Positions 34,689 to 44,587 are shown, counted from the first letter of the stretch. The stretch is 54,928 nt of DNA from HGM11788 sp964654945 (GCA_964654945.1 CAZZLN010000007.1:1-54928), one strand, 5' to 3'. A program made the numbers and translations. The notes: generated from the letters alone by a model not told the origin.

Positions 34689-36005
34689 TTAACTATTATA
34701 ATATTCATTTAAAAACATTGCCGCTTCATTTTTTATGGACTCTACAGGGTGTTTTTCGGCTACAGTTGTATAATACTTTGCTGCTGCTGTCCTATCTCCC
34801 TGTTCAAGGGATATTTTAGCAAGCTGATACATAGCAGAATATCGCATTTCCTCTCCGCCCTGGGTGCACTTAATACATTTATTATAATAATCTATTGCTT
34901 CTTCTAAATTATTATTTTTCTGAGCAGCCTGTCCCTTGCTGAAATAATCTTCAGCAGCAGCAGGAAGCACAGAGGAACAAAGACTTCTGTATTGGTCTAC
35001 AACCTCACCGGTAAATCCCGATGCATCAAGTGAAATTAGTCTTTCGGCTGCAAGGTCAAGCTTGCCCTCTTTATAATTGCTTTCAATTTCGGCAAGAACC
35101 TTTACTCTTTCCTGCAAATCCTGTTCTCCCGCAGTATAAAGCTTTGACTTTAAGTCCTCATTTTCTTCAGTAAGCCGGCTTATTGTTTCATCTTTTTCAC
35201 TAAGTGTGGTATCAGTCTGATTTTTAAGCACAACATAATCTGTTTCATATTCGCCTATTTCTCTTTCATAATGCTTAAACATTGACGGAACTACAAGAGC
35301 ACCGCATATAATGGCAGTAACAACAAAACCCATTATAAAATAAAGTATGTTACCTTTATTGTTTGAAATTTTGTTAATTGCATTTGCGGCATTTTTGTTA
35401 TACCCGCCATTATTGCTGTCTTCTTTTGACTTAAATATTGTAAGTCTGTCAGGACGCAGAATTTTTTGATAGCTAAGAGCTATGGCGTTTGCTTTATCAA
35501 TTTTAAGAACTCTCTCAACATATCTGTATGCCTCATTTTCAGCACCCTGCATCATTAAACAAAAAGCAAGAAGATTTAAAATATCAACAGATTTTGAATT
35601 AAAATCAAGCCCTCTTTTTAATCTCATAACTGCCATATCATAATTACCCTGTTTAGCGTGTTCAAGAGATTCATTAAATTTTGAAACCGCCTTTGATTTT
35701 TCAGAAAAATCAACGCTGTTTAATATATCCTGAAGATAGGTTACCGCATTATTATCCTCATATCTGCATTGAGCAGACACACTCCAATGAATAAATGCAT
35801 TGGTAATTCTGCCCATTCTGTAATACAGAAGTCCTAAAAGATTTTGAGCATCAATGTTGCTTTTGCAATAAGCAACACTTTTTCTTAAAAGCTCAATTGC
35901 AGGGGTAAGCTTTCCCTCTTTTGCAAGGTCAAGGCTTTCATTGTAATATTTTACAGACAAGGCTTTAACCTTTTTTTCAAGGGAATTAAAATTTGAAAAA
36001 TACAT
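34689..36005 (-). CDS. TPR-repeat membrane protein
   Basis: The start is ATG 36005, where AAGGGGTG lies upstream; the open frame extends 10 codons further into the preceding small gene. About 438 residues. Cytoplasmic TPR-like repeats (about 10-180) are followed by one membrane helix (about 220-242, YFIMGFVVTAIICGALVV), a coiled coil (about 250-310) and further TPRs outside (about 315-438, AAEDYFSKGQAAQKNNNLEE). It is a scaffold-type protein; partners are unknown. It is the last gene of the rel-aspS gene run. Confidence 0.88.
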   Translation of the reverse strand: MYFSNFNSLEKKVKALSVKYYNESLDLAKEGKLTPAIELLRKSVAYCKSNIDAQNLLGLLYYRMGRITNAFIHWSVSAQCRYEDNNAVTYLQDILNSVDFSEKSKAVSKFNESLEHAKQGNYDMAVMRLKRGLDFNSKSVDILNLLAFCLMMQGAENEAYRYVERVLKIDKANAIALSYQKILRPDRLTIFKSKEDSNNGGYNKNAANAINKISNNKGNILYFIMGFVVTAIICGALVVPSMFKHYEREIGEYETDYVVLKNQTDTTLSEKDETISRLTEENEDLKSKLYTAGEQDLQERVKVLAEIESNYKEGKLDLAAERLISLDASGFTGEVVDQYRSLCSSVLPAAAEDYFSKGQAAQKNNNLEEAIDYYNKCIKCTQGGEEMRYSAMYQLAKISLEQGDRTAAAKYYTTVAEKHPVESIKNEAAMFLNEYYNS

Positions 36006-36012
36006 TATTTTT

Positions 36013-36153
36013 TCACCCCTTATTTGACCTTGCATAAATCTGTCTTAATATATCCATTATGTCTTCAACATCATTATTATCCACAATTTCCTTAGCCTCC
36101 TCAGGCTCAGGCAATGGGTGGTATTTGTTAATTTCCTGTTTAAAATCAAACAT
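36013..36153 (-). CDS. Small 46-residue protein between aspS and the TPR gene
   Basis: The ATG at 36151-36153 is preceded by AGGAG at good spacing. The reading frame is MFDFKQEINKYHPLPEPEEA, then an acidic stretch, and ends in IYARSNKG. The protein is acidic and helical with no membrane segment. Its stop overlaps the SD of the TPR gene, so the two are coupled. The strong SD and tight packing argue that it is real. Function unknown. Confidence 0.7.
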   Translation of the reverse strand: MFDFKQEINKYHPLPEPEEAKEIVDNNDVEDIMDILRQIYARSNKG

Positions 36154-36167
36154 CAATAGCTCTCCTG

Positions 36168-37952
36168 TTATTTTTCGTTAATACTAATACCAAGTTCCTC
36201 AAGCTGCTTAGGCTCAACAACATTAGGAGCATCTGTTAAAAGACAGCTTGCATCCTTAACCTTAGGGAATGCAATAACATCTCTGATACTTTCTGCCCCT
36301 GTAAGAAGCATAACAATTCTGTCAAGACCGAATGCAAGTCCTCCATGAGGAGGAGCGCCAAACTTAAAGGCATCAATTAAGAAGCCGAAGTTTTCCTGTG
36401 CAGCTTCAGGTGTAAAGCCTAAAAGCTTAAACATTGCCTTCTGAATTTCCTGTGAATGAATTCTTATAGAGCCGCCGCCTATTTCGCAGCCGTTTAATAC
36501 CATATCATAAGCCTTTGCTCTTATTCTTCCCGGATCAGATTCAATATACTCTAAATCCTCATCCATTGGAGAAGTAAAAGGATGGTGCATAGCTACATAT
36601 CTCTGTTCCTCCTCACTGTATTCAAGAAGAGGAAATTCTGTTACCCAAAGAAATTTGTAATCCTCTGAATTAAGAATGCCAAGATTTTTAGCAACCTCTA
36701 ATCTCAATGCACCAAGAGCATCAAACACAATCTTGTTTTTATCAGCACATAAAAGAATAAGGTCACCTGTTTTTGCACCAAAGGCATTTATAATTTCATT
36801 AATCTGTTCTTCATTAAAGAATTTTGAAATTGTAGTCTTTACTCCGTCTTCTTTAAGAGCAATCCATGCAAGACCCTTTGCCCCATAGGTTTTAGCTGTA
36901 TCAACAAGGGCATCAATCTTTTTTCTTGGAAGATTGCCGCAATTTTCTGCATTAATACCTCTTACGCTTCCTCCTGCATCAATAGCATTTTGGAACACAC
37001 CAAAATCAGAGCCCTTTACAATATCGGTAATATTATGAAGCTCCATACCAAAACGAATATCAGGCTTGTCAGAACCAAATCTTTCCATAGCTTCACAATA
37101 TGTCATTCTAAGGAAAGGAGTTTCAAGGTCAATACCCTTTATTTCCTTAAATATCTTTTTCATAAGTCTTTCATTTACACTCATTACATCTTCTTCTTCA
37201 ACAAAAGAAAGCTCCATATCAATCTGTGTAAATTCAGGCTGTCTGTCTGCTCTTAAATCCTCATCTCTAAAGCACTTTGCAATCTGATAATATTTATCAA
37301 ATCCTGACACCATTAAAAGCTGCTTAAAAAGCTGAGGTGACTGAGGAAGTGCATAGAAATTTCCCGGATGCACTCTGGATGGCACAATATAATCTCTTGC
37401 ACCCTCAGGAGTTGATTTTGTGAGAATTGGAGTTTCGATTTCAATAAATCCCTCATCATCAAGAAAATTTCTTACAAGAGAAGCAAGCTTGCTTCTTAAT
37501 ATAATATTATTTGCAACATTTTTTCTTCTTAAATCAAGGTATCTGTATTTTAATCTTAATTCTGTGCTTACATTTATGCTTTCTTCAATCTGGAAAGGAG
37601 GAGTTTCTGACTCTGATAAAATCTTCATATCCTCAACATTAACCTCAATTTTTCCTGTTTCCATATCAGGATTTATATTTTCAGGCGTTCTTGCCATTAC
37701 TGTGCCTGTAACGGCAACTACATATTCAGGTTTAATTTCTTTATCCTTTATAACCACATCATCAGAAGAATTATCTCTGTCGACAACTACCTGAACAATT
37801 CCTGTTCTATCTCTTAAAAGTATAAAAGAAAAATGAGAAAATTCTCTCTTACGGCTTACCCAACCCATAAGAGTAACCATTTTGCCAACCATTTTTTCAT
37901 TTATATCTGTGCAATAGCAGGTTCTTTTCAAACCACTCATTAATTCTGCCAT
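36168..37952 (-). CDS. aspS: Aspartyl-tRNA synthetase
   Basis: Charges tRNA-Asp. 594 residues: N-terminal OB-fold anticodon-binding domain (MGWVSRKREFSHFSF), class II motif 2 (FRDEDLRADRQPEFTQIDME), a GAD insert in the middle, and class II motif 3 GLAFGLDRIVMLL near the end. It is the bacterial-type length. Whether it is discriminating (Asp only) cannot be decided, because gatCAB genes are not in view. It lies 15 bp after hisS. Confidence 0.98.
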   Translation of the reverse strand: MAELMSGLKRTCYCTDINEKMVGKMVTLMGWVSRKREFSHFSFILLRDRTGIVQVVVDRDNSSDDVVIKDKEIKPEYVVAVTGTVMARTPENINPDMETGKIEVNVEDMKILSESETPPFQIEESINVSTELRLKYRYLDLRRKNVANNIILRSKLASLVRNFLDDEGFIEIETPILTKSTPEGARDYIVPSRVHPGNFYALPQSPQLFKQLLMVSGFDKYYQIAKCFRDEDLRADRQPEFTQIDMELSFVEEEDVMSVNERLMKKIFKEIKGIDLETPFLRMTYCEAMERFGSDKPDIRFGMELHNITDIVKGSDFGVFQNAIDAGGSVRGINAENCGNLPRKKIDALVDTAKTYGAKGLAWIALKEDGVKTTISKFFNEEQINEIINAFGAKTGDLILLCADKNKIVFDALGALRLEVAKNLGILNSEDYKFLWVTEFPLLEYSEEEQRYVAMHHPFTSPMDEDLEYIESDPGRIRAKAYDMVLNGCEIGGGSIRIHSQEIQKAMFKLLGFTPEAAQENFGFLIDAFKFGAPPHGGLAFGLDRIVMLLTGAESIRDVIAFPKVKDASCLLTDAPNVVEPKQLEELGISINEK

Positions 37953-37967
37953 TTTATTTTTATCTCC

Positions 37968-39296
37968 TTATTTATTCATTTGTTTTTTTATTTCATCTGC
38001 AATATTGTCAAGGCTGATATTTATCTGTTCTCCTGTAGCCATATTTTTAAGAGCAGCACTGTTTGTATTAACCTCATCTTCACCTATAACCACAACAAAA
38101 GGAATACCAAGTTTATTTGCATATTTCATTTTATGCTTTACACCCTTTTGTGTATAATAAACATCTGTAACAAGACCTGAATTTCTTATTATTTTGGCTG
38201 TTTTTAAAACATAGCTCATATCAACATTCATAGGCACAACAAGGCAGTCTGCAAGACTTGAACGTCCGGAAGAAATAATTCCTGCGTCCTTTAACTGATA
38301 AAACAATCTTGTTAATCCTATTGAAATTCCTATACCGGGAAGCTTAGCATTTGTATAATATTCAGCAAGATTATCATAACGCCCTCCTGAGCATACACTT
38401 CCAAGTCCCCTGTAGTCATCAAGAGTAGTTTCATAAACTGTGCCTGTATAGTAATCAAGACCTCTTGCAATTGTAAAATCAATAGCAAAATAATCTTCTT
38501 CTATTCCAAAGGCTCTCATATATTCCGTAACAGTTTCAAGCTCGCTTATGCCCTCTTTAAATTTTTCATTTTCAATATTCATTGACTTAACCTGTTGAAG
38601 CTTTTCTTTATTTGTGCCTGATACTGTTATAAAATCAATAATATTTGCTGTTTTCTCCTCGTCTATTCCAATATCTTTAAGCTCTGCAATAACATTATCT
38701 CTGCCTATTTTATCAATCTTATCTATGTTTCTTAAAATATCCGAAATATTGTCTGAAAGACCAAGGTTTTCAAAAAATCCGTTTAAAACCTTTCTGTTGT
38801 TAAGTCTTATTGTAAACTTGCCAAAATCAAGCTTTCTGAAAACATTGTATATAACAGCAGGTATTTCAGCATCATAGGTAATGTCAAGCTCCTCATTGCC
38901 TATTATATCAATATCACACTGATAAAATTCTCTAAATCTGCCTTTTTGAGGTCTTTCACCTCTGTAAACCTTACTCATTTGGTATCTCTTAAACGGAAAA
39001 GTAAGCTGACCTGAATGCTGTGCAACATATCTTGCAAGAGGAACAGTAAGGTCAAATCTTAATGCCAAATCATTATCACCCTTGTTAAATCTGTAAATCT
39101 GTTTTTCAGTTTCTCCCCCTGCCTTTGCAAGAAGCACCTCTGAAAGCTCTATTACAGGAGTATCAAGAGGTAAAAATCCAAAGCTTTCATAAACCTCTCT
39201 TATATTGTCATATATTTTGTTAAATAATATCTGGTCTTCAGGAAGAAGCTCCATAAAGCCTGTTAAGATACGAGGTTTGATTTTGTCCTTAGCCAT
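37968..39296 (-). CDS. hisS: Histidyl-tRNA synthetase
   Basis: Charges tRNA-His. 442 residues. It begins with TGFMELLPEDQILFNKI. Class II motif 2 is MSKVYRGERPQKGRFREFYQ, the histidine-binding motif is ARGLDYYTGTVYE, and a C-terminal anticodon domain completes it. The ATG overlaps the hemZ stop by 8 bp. Confidence 0.98.
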   Translation of the reverse strand: MAKDKIKPRILTGFMELLPEDQILFNKIYDNIREVYESFGFLPLDTPVIELSEVLLAKAGGETEKQIYRFNKGDNDLALRFDLTVPLARYVAQHSGQLTFPFKRYQMSKVYRGERPQKGRFREFYQCDIDIIGNEELDITYDAEIPAVIYNVFRKLDFGKFTIRLNNRKVLNGFFENLGLSDNISDILRNIDKIDKIGRDNVIAELKDIGIDEEKTANIIDFITVSGTNKEKLQQVKSMNIENEKFKEGISELETVTEYMRAFGIEEDYFAIDFTIARGLDYYTGTVYETTLDDYRGLGSVCSGGRYDNLAEYYTNAKLPGIGISIGLTRLFYQLKDAGIISSGRSSLADCLVVPMNVDMSYVLKTAKIIRNSGLVTDVYYTQKGVKHKMKYANKLGIPFVVVIGEDEVNTNSAALKNMATGEQINISLDNIADEIKKQMNK

Positions 39297-40707
39297 AAAT
39301 GTATCTCCTTTTTCTGTCTATCATTTCGTCAATTCGTGTAATGTAATCGTCTACACTTTTGACGTTAAATACTCTTTCAATTTTATTTAATTTATTGTCG
39401 ACTATTTTAGTTGAGCCTCCTGCTCCAAGAGCAATTATATTCTGCTTTTCTTCCATAATCGCAACATTATATATACACTGACAATTCTTTTTGCAATAGC
39501 CCACATTTTCAAAATTGCCAACCATATTTTTCTGTCTGTACATATAATAAGGCTCCATACCCATACTCTTAGTATACTCTCTTGAAATATTTATAAATTT
39601 TTCCATATTTACAAAATCGGTAAGAGGATATTTTTCAAGAGTTTCCTTTAATCTTGATGCCCTCTTTACTGCAAGAGTATGAACTGTTATGCTTTCGGGA
39701 GAAAGGCTTTTAAGCCCCTCCATTGTATTTATAACCTCTGTTTCTTTCTCATTTGGAAGTCCCAGAATTATATCTGTGTTAATATGGTTATGACCTGCTT
39801 TTCTCGCCATTTCAAAAGCATTATAAAACATTTTTACACTATGATTTCTGCCTATAAGCTCTAAGGTTTTATCATTAAGAGTCTGTGGATTTATTGAAAT
39901 TCTGTCCACATTATAGTCCTTTAAAAGCTTTAGCTTATCATAAGTAATTGTATCAGGTCTGCCTGCCTCTATAGTATATTCTACAGCACCTCTAAAGTGT
40001 TTGTCAATAAGAGATAACAGTCTTTCTAACTGTTTTTCATTTAGTGATGTGGGAGTTCCTCCGCCTACATAAATACTTTCTACATTATGTATAAAAGGTG
40101 ATGTATATTCAATTTCCTTTTCAAGACAATCCAGATATGCATCAACCTTTAATGAGTATCTGTCAAGAGGGTAGGAAGTAAACGAACAGTAAAGACACCT
40201 TGTTGGGCAAAAGGGAATACCTATATATATTCCGGTTTTTCCCATTCCTTTTTCAACAATCTTCTTTTCCTCTGCCGCAACCTTTATCATAAGCTCCAGC
40301 TTTTCATCACTTACACAATATTTATTTTTAAATATATTTTTTATTTCATCTGTTGTTTTCCCCTCTGCCCAAAGCTCAGATACAAGCTTTGCGGGTCTTA
40401 CCCCTGTGAGTATACCCCAAGGCATAGGCAGATTTAATATAGAATTTACTGCCTTGTTTATTGAAAGACCTAAAATTCTTTTCTGTTCTCTTACACTGTC
40501 ATTTTCAGATGCTGCATAATATTCTGACTTTTTTTCACCATTATAATAAACGACAGCCTTACAGCCATTGTTTCCCATTATTGTTTCAACAGTTATTCCC
40601 TCTTTAGAAATATCCTCTGTCTGTGTATATTTGTCATTTGGATAAAACATCATAAGAGAGGACACAACATCATCTTTGCAGTTATGTCCTTTTGTAATAT
40701 AATTCAT
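39289..40707 (-). CDS. hemZ: HemZ, HemN-type radical-SAM coproporphyrinogen dehydrogenase-like
   Basis: 472 residues. An N-terminal domain of about 150 residues precedes the radical-SAM core with CPTRCLYC (CxxxCxxC iron-sulfur site) in GIPFCPTRCLYCSF. VESIYVGGGTPTSL and INPQTLNDKTLELIGR follow as HemN-family motifs. The family is annotated as oxygen-independent coproporphyrinogen III dehydrogenase, though many HemN relatives do other chemistry. No other haem genes are here, so the reaction remains a family-based assignment. It is in the rel-dtd-hisS operon as in many Clostridia. Confidence 0.92.
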   Translation of the reverse strand: MNYITKGHNCKDDVVSSLMMFYPNDKYTQTEDISKEGITVETIMGNNGCKAVVYYNGEKKSEYYAASENDSVREQKRILGLSINKAVNSILNLPMPWGILTGVRPAKLVSELWAEGKTTDEIKNIFKNKYCVSDEKLELMIKVAAEEKKIVEKGMGKTGIYIGIPFCPTRCLYCSFTSYPLDRYSLKVDAYLDCLEKEIEYTSPFIHNVESIYVGGGTPTSLNEKQLERLLSLIDKHFRGAVEYTIEAGRPDTITYDKLKLLKDYNVDRISINPQTLNDKTLELIGRNHSVKMFYNAFEMARKAGHNHINTDIILGLPNEKETEVINTMEGLKSLSPESITVHTLAVKRASRLKETLEKYPLTDFVNMEKFINISREYTKSMGMEPYYMYRQKNMVGNFENVGYCKKNCQCIYNVAIMEEKQNIIALGAGGSTKIVDNKLNKIERVFNVKSVDDYITRIDEMIDRKRRYIYG

Positions 40708-40716
40708 AATAATCCC

Positions 40717-41340
40717 TTAATTCAAAAACATATTATTATCTTTTTCATAGCCTATGCTTGTCTGCTGACCATGACCGCAATAAACAACTGTATCATCAGG
40801 CAAATTAAAAAGCTTATTTTTTATTGAATTGACAAGAGCTGAACTGCTGCCTCCGGGAAAATCTGTTCTGCCTACACTCATAAAAAACAAAGTATCTCCT
40901 GAAAAAACCGCTTTATCCTTTTCAAAATAAAAGCAGCCTCCCCCTTGAGTATGCCCCGGAGTTGAAATAACCTTAAATTCAAGATTTCCGAATTTAAAAC
41001 TTTCTCCATCTTTAAGCACTCTGTCATAGGGCACAGTAAAAGGTTTCCCAAACATTGCAGACAAATTATAAGATGTACTTTTGGCAACAGCTTCTTCATT
41101 CTCACATATTAAAATTGGAGCAGAGGTATATTTGCTTAATCCTTCAGCAGCTCCTGCATGGTCAAAATGACAATGAGTAAGGCATATTGCATTGACATTT
41201 ATTTTCTCTTTATCAACAATCCGACAAAGTTTATAAACATCATAACCCGGGTCAATAACTATAGCCTCGTTTGTGTTTTCATCTATTACAAAATAACAAT
41301 TTTCACCCATTTCAGGTGAAACAATAACTTTTAATCTCAT
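40717..41340 (-). CDS. Metallo-beta-lactamase-fold hydrolase (GloB/YqgX-like)
   Basis: The start is ATG 41340; the open frame begins three codons earlier without better support. About 207 residues. The zinc motif is THCHFDHAGA (HxHxDH), with the further ligands in STPGHTQGG, SGDTLFFMSVGRTD and CGHGQQT. These are the hallmarks of glyoxalase-II-like short hydrolases. The natural substrate, a thioester, is inferred. It sits between dtd and hemZ. Confidence 0.94.
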   Translation of the reverse strand: MRLKVIVSPEMGENCYFVIDENTNEAIVIDPGYDVYKLCRIVDKEKINVNAICLTHCHFDHAGAAEGLSKYTSAPILICENEEAVAKSTSYNLSAMFGKPFTVPYDRVLKDGESFKFGNLEFKVISTPGHTQGGGCFYFEKDKAVFSGDTLFFMSVGRTDFPGGSSSALVNSIKNKLFNLPDDTVVYCGHGQQTSIGYEKDNNMFLN

Positions 41341-41367
41341 TAATATCAACCTTTACTTACATTAATT

Positions 41368-41817
41368 TTAGAAAAGCTTATCACTATCTATAAGAATTGT
41401 TACAGGTCCGTCATTTAAAAGCTCCACTTTCATATCCGCCTGAAAAATACCCCTTTGAGTTTTGGGAAAATTCAGCTTTGCGTATTCCACAAATTTATTA
41501 AAGCTTTCTCTTGCTTCATCAGGCTTTGCACCCATAGCAAATGATGGTCTGTTCCCTTTTCTGGCATCAGCATAAATCGTGAAATTAGGCACAAGCAGAA
41601 GTCCGTAATCAAGGTCTTTTATAGACAAATTCATTTTATGATTTTCATCTTCAAAAATTCTTAAATTTATTATTTTAGACAGCATTCTTTTAAATGTATC
41701 CTCATTATCGCCTGTGTTCATACCAACAAGAGCAAGAATGCCTCTGTCAATACTTCCTACAGTTTCACCGTCAATTTTAACACTTGCATATGCTGCTCTC
41801 TGCAAAACAATCCTCAT
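41368..41817 (-). CDS. dtd: D-aminoacyl-tRNA deacylase
   Basis: Removes D-amino acids and glycine from mischarged tRNA. 149 residues, the usual size. The C-terminal NDGPVTILID carries the cis-proline GP motif. The canonical SQFTLYAD stretch reads PNFTIYAD here, so the Ser-Gln pair is replaced while GNRPSFA follows normally. Its start overlaps the rel stop by one base (TAATG). Confidence 0.95.
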   Translation of the reverse strand: MRIVLQRAAYASVKIDGETVGSIDRGILALVGMNTGDNEDTFKRMLSKIINLRIFEDENHKMNLSIKDLDYGLLLVPNFTIYADARKGNRPSFAMGAKPDEARESFNKFVEYAKLNFPKTQRGIFQADMKVELLNDGPVTILIDSDKLF

Positions 41818-44078
41818 TATGAATTCACTCTCTCAATCTGATAAACTCCGCTTACCTGCATAATCTTTTTACATACAATTTCAAGCTGTTCTCTGCCTGT
41901 AATCTTCATTGCAATATCCACAACCGCATCACTGTTTTTAAGGGAACGGGCATTAACATTATTAACAGGTATGCCCTCATCAATAAGTATCTTTAAAATA
42001 TCAACAGTAAGTCCGCTTCTGTCAGGAGCAAATACTCTGATTTCAGAAACATAACTTGCCCTTTCGCCTGTGTTCTGATCAACTGACCATTCAGCCTCAA
42101 GAAGCCTGCTTCTTTCTTCTTCACTTAAATTAATAATATTTATACAATCGGTTCTGTGAATTGATACACCTCTGCCTCTTGTGACAAAACCAACAATTTC
42201 ATCTCCAGGAACAGGAGTGCAGCATTTTGAAAATCTTACATCTATATCACCTACACCATGAACATAAATTCCGCTTTTTGACTTGTTTCTTGGTGTTTCT
42301 GCACTTTGAGCAAGATGTGCATTAATAGCCTTCTCCTGCTCCTTTAAAAGCTCCTGAGCAGATTTGTTTTTTTGAATTTCCGCTTCATAAATATCTCTGA
42401 GCTTATTTATAACCTGCCCTTCCTTTAATCCTCCGTGACCTACAGCGGCACAGATAGAATCCCAATCCTTAAAGCTGTATCTTTCAAGAACGCCCTGTAT
42501 AGCCTTTGGCGTTAAAAGCTCTGATATTGTAAGGGCTTTTCTCTTTGCTTCTTTTTCAAGAAGCTCCTTGCCCCTTAAAATATTTTCTTCTTTATTTATT
42601 TTCTTATACCACTGATTAATTTTTGACTTAGCCTGTGAAGTCCTTACAAATTTAAGCCAGTCACGACTGGGACCTCTTGAATTTTGAGATGTAACAATTT
42701 CGACTCTATCACCGTTTTTAATCTGATAATCAAGGTTTACAATCCTGTTGTTTACTCTTGCACCAACCATTGTATTTCCTATAGCGGAATGAATGGCATA
42801 AGCAAAATCAACAGGTGTTGAGCCTTCTGCAAGAGATATAACCTCACCGCTTGGACTGAAACAGAATACATTTTCACTGAAAGCATCAAGGTCTGTCTTT
42901 ATTGTATCCATAAACTCTCTGTTATCAGACATATCTCTCTGCCATTCAAGAATTCGTCTTAACCATGAAAGCTTTGCGTCTTCTGTTGTTTCCTCACCGC
43001 CGTCAGTTTTGCCCTGCTTATATTTCCAATGAGCTGCTATACCATATTCAGCAGTTTTGTGCATTTCATAGGTTCTTATCTGTATTTCAAATACCATACC
43101 GTCAGGACCTATTAATGTATTATGAAGCGACTGATACATATTAGCCTTTGGCATAGCAATGTAATCTTTAAATCTGTTAGGCATAGGAGTATAAGCCTCG
43201 TGAACAACACCTAAAACTCCATAACAATCCTTTACGCTTTCAACAAGCACTCTCACAGCAAAAAGGTCGTAAATCTGGTCAAGAGTTTTATTTTTATTGT
43301 GCATTTTTTTATATATGCTGAAAAAATGCTTAGGTCTGCCGTAAACAGTGCATTTTATGCCTGCGTCTTCACATTTTGTTTTTATTTCATCAACAATCTT
43401 TTCAACAAATTCTTCTCTTTCAGACTGTTTTCTGTGAATTTTATCAACAAGGTCATAATAAGCATCAGGCTCTAAATATCTAAGACACAAATCCTCAAGC
43501 TCTGTTTTAATTTTTGAAATACCAAGTCTGTCTGCAAGAGGAGCATAAATATCAAGAGTTTCCTGTGCTTTCTCCTTTTGTTTTTCAGGCGTCATAAATT
43601 TAAGAGTACGCATATTATGAAGTCTGTCTGCAACCTTAATAAGTATAACTCTTATATCCTTAGCCATTGAAAGGAACATTTTTCTGTAGTTTTCAGCCTG
43701 TAATTCTTCCTTTGAGGAATACTCAATTTTTGCAAGCTTTGTAACACCATCTACAAGATGAGCAACATCAGGATTAAACATATCCGCAATATCTTCTATT
43801 GAATAATCCGTATCCTCTGCAACATCGTGAAGTAAGCCTGCAACTATACTTTCAATATCAAGTTCCAGCTCTGCCAGAATTTTAGCAACACAAAGAGGAT
43901 GGATAATATATGGCTCTCCTGATCTTCTTTTCTGCTCACCATGAGCTTCTCTAGCCAGATTATACGCCTTTTCCACCATAGATAAATCTTTAGTTGGATG
44001 ATACCTGTTTATTTCATCAATAAGCTGCTTATATAAAATTTCTACCTGATTGGCAATATTTGTATCTTTTTCTGACAT
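41817..44078 (-). CDS. rel: Bifunctional (p)ppGpp synthetase/hydrolase
   Basis: The stringent-response enzyme. 753 residues. The N-terminal HD hydrolase has the metal site VAGLLHDVAEDTDYS, the synthetase region has YQSLHNTLIGPDG, TGS (DFAYAIHSAIGN) follows, and a C-terminal zinc-finger-like and ACT region (CCTPVPGDEI) ends the protein. Both active sites look intact, so it should make and degrade the alarmone. It is first in a minus-strand run down to the TPR gene and has a clear promoter at 44113-44141. Confidence 0.97.
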   Translation of the reverse strand: MSEKDTNIANQVEILYKQLIDEINRYHPTKDLSMVEKAYNLAREAHGEQKRRSGEPYIIHPLCVAKILAELELDIESIVAGLLHDVAEDTDYSIEDIADMFNPDVAHLVDGVTKLAKIEYSSKEELQAENYRKMFLSMAKDIRVILIKVADRLHNMRTLKFMTPEKQKEKAQETLDIYAPLADRLGISKIKTELEDLCLRYLEPDAYYDLVDKIHRKQSEREEFVEKIVDEIKTKCEDAGIKCTVYGRPKHFFSIYKKMHNKNKTLDQIYDLFAVRVLVESVKDCYGVLGVVHEAYTPMPNRFKDYIAMPKANMYQSLHNTLIGPDGMVFEIQIRTYEMHKTAEYGIAAHWKYKQGKTDGGEETTEDAKLSWLRRILEWQRDMSDNREFMDTIKTDLDAFSENVFCFSPSGEVISLAEGSTPVDFAYAIHSAIGNTMVGARVNNRIVNLDYQIKNGDRVEIVTSQNSRGPSRDWLKFVRTSQAKSKINQWYKKINKEENILRGKELLEKEAKRKALTISELLTPKAIQGVLERYSFKDWDSICAAVGHGGLKEGQVINKLRDIYEAEIQKNKSAQELLKEQEKAINAHLAQSAETPRNKSKSGIYVHGVGDIDVRFSKCCTPVPGDEIVGFVTRGRGVSIHRTDCINIINLSEEERSRLLEAEWSVDQNTGERASYVSEIRVFAPDRSGLTVDILKILIDEGIPVNNVNARSLKNSDAVVDIAMKITGREQLEIVCKKIMQVSGVYQIERVNS

Positions 44079-44112
44079 ATTATCACCCCTTTACTTGAGT
44101 CTTTAAAGTATG

Positions 44113-44141
44113 ATTATATAATATTTTACAATTTTTTTCAA
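44113..44141 (-). promoter_or_regulatory. Promoter of the rel operon
   Basis: On the minus strand TTGAAA (44136-44141), 17 bases, TATAAT (44113-44118), about 35 bp ahead of the rel ATG, whose SD is AAAGGGGTG. Confidence 0.75.
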
Positions 44142-44200
44142 GTATTTTACTTTCTAAATTGCAAAAATTAATTAAATTAATTAAAATCAAAATTTTTATA

Positions 44201-44262
44201 TTGACATATACCCCATAAGGGTATATTATAATAGTGTAAAACATACCCCATAGGAGTATATT
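44201..44262 (+). promoter_or_regulatory. Copper-regulated promoter with two CsoR operators
   Basis: TTGACA (44201-44206), 17 bases, TATTAT (44224-44229) form the promoter. Operator 1, ATATACCCCATAAGGGTATA (44206-44225), covers the spacer and -10. Operator 2, CATACCCCATAGGAGTAT (44242-44259), lies just behind the start site. Both are palindromes with the TACCCC...GGG(A/G) pattern of CsoR sites. CsoR should repress csoR-copA until Cu(I) releases it. Confidence 0.85.
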
Positions 44263-44277
44263 AAGGCTGGTGATATT

Positions 44278-44577
44278 ATGAATAATGAATGCTGCACTCA
44301 TAAAACAAAGCATCGTTGCGAAGATGAATATAAAAAACTTATTAACAGGCTCAACAGAATTGAGGGTCAGATAAGAGGTATAAAAGGTATGGTAGAAAAA
44401 GATGTTTACTGTACTGATATACTTATTCAGGTTGCTGCGGTAAATGCCGCTTTAAACTCCTTTAACAAGGAGCTTCTTGCAAACCACATTAAAACCTGTG
44501 TTGCAAAGGATATAAAAGACGGCAAAAACGAAACAATTGATGAGCTTGTTGCAACATTGCAAAAATTAATGAAATGA
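44278..44577 (+). CDS. csoR: Copper-sensing transcriptional repressor CsoR
   Basis: 99 residues, all-helical, of the CsoR/RcnR family. The Cu(I) ligand pattern is visible as Cys in DVYCTDIL with His and Cys in NHIKTC (C-H-x3-C). RLNRIEGQIRGIKGMVEKD is the family signature. It starts with a Cys/His-rich tail (NNECCTHKTKHRCED). It is the first gene of the copper operon and presumably autoregulated through the two operators upstream. Confidence 0.95.
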   Translation: MNNECCTHKTKHRCEDEYKKLINRLNRIEGQIRGIKGMVEKDVYCTDILIQVAAVNAALNSFNKELLANHIKTCVAKDIKDGKNETIDELVATLQKLMK

Positions 44578-44587
44578 GGTGAATATT

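Noticed and set aside
44083..44313. Minus-strand 76-residue open frame between rel and csoR
   Set aside because: It runs across the csoR promoter and operators, has no SD and an implausible hydrophobic sequence.
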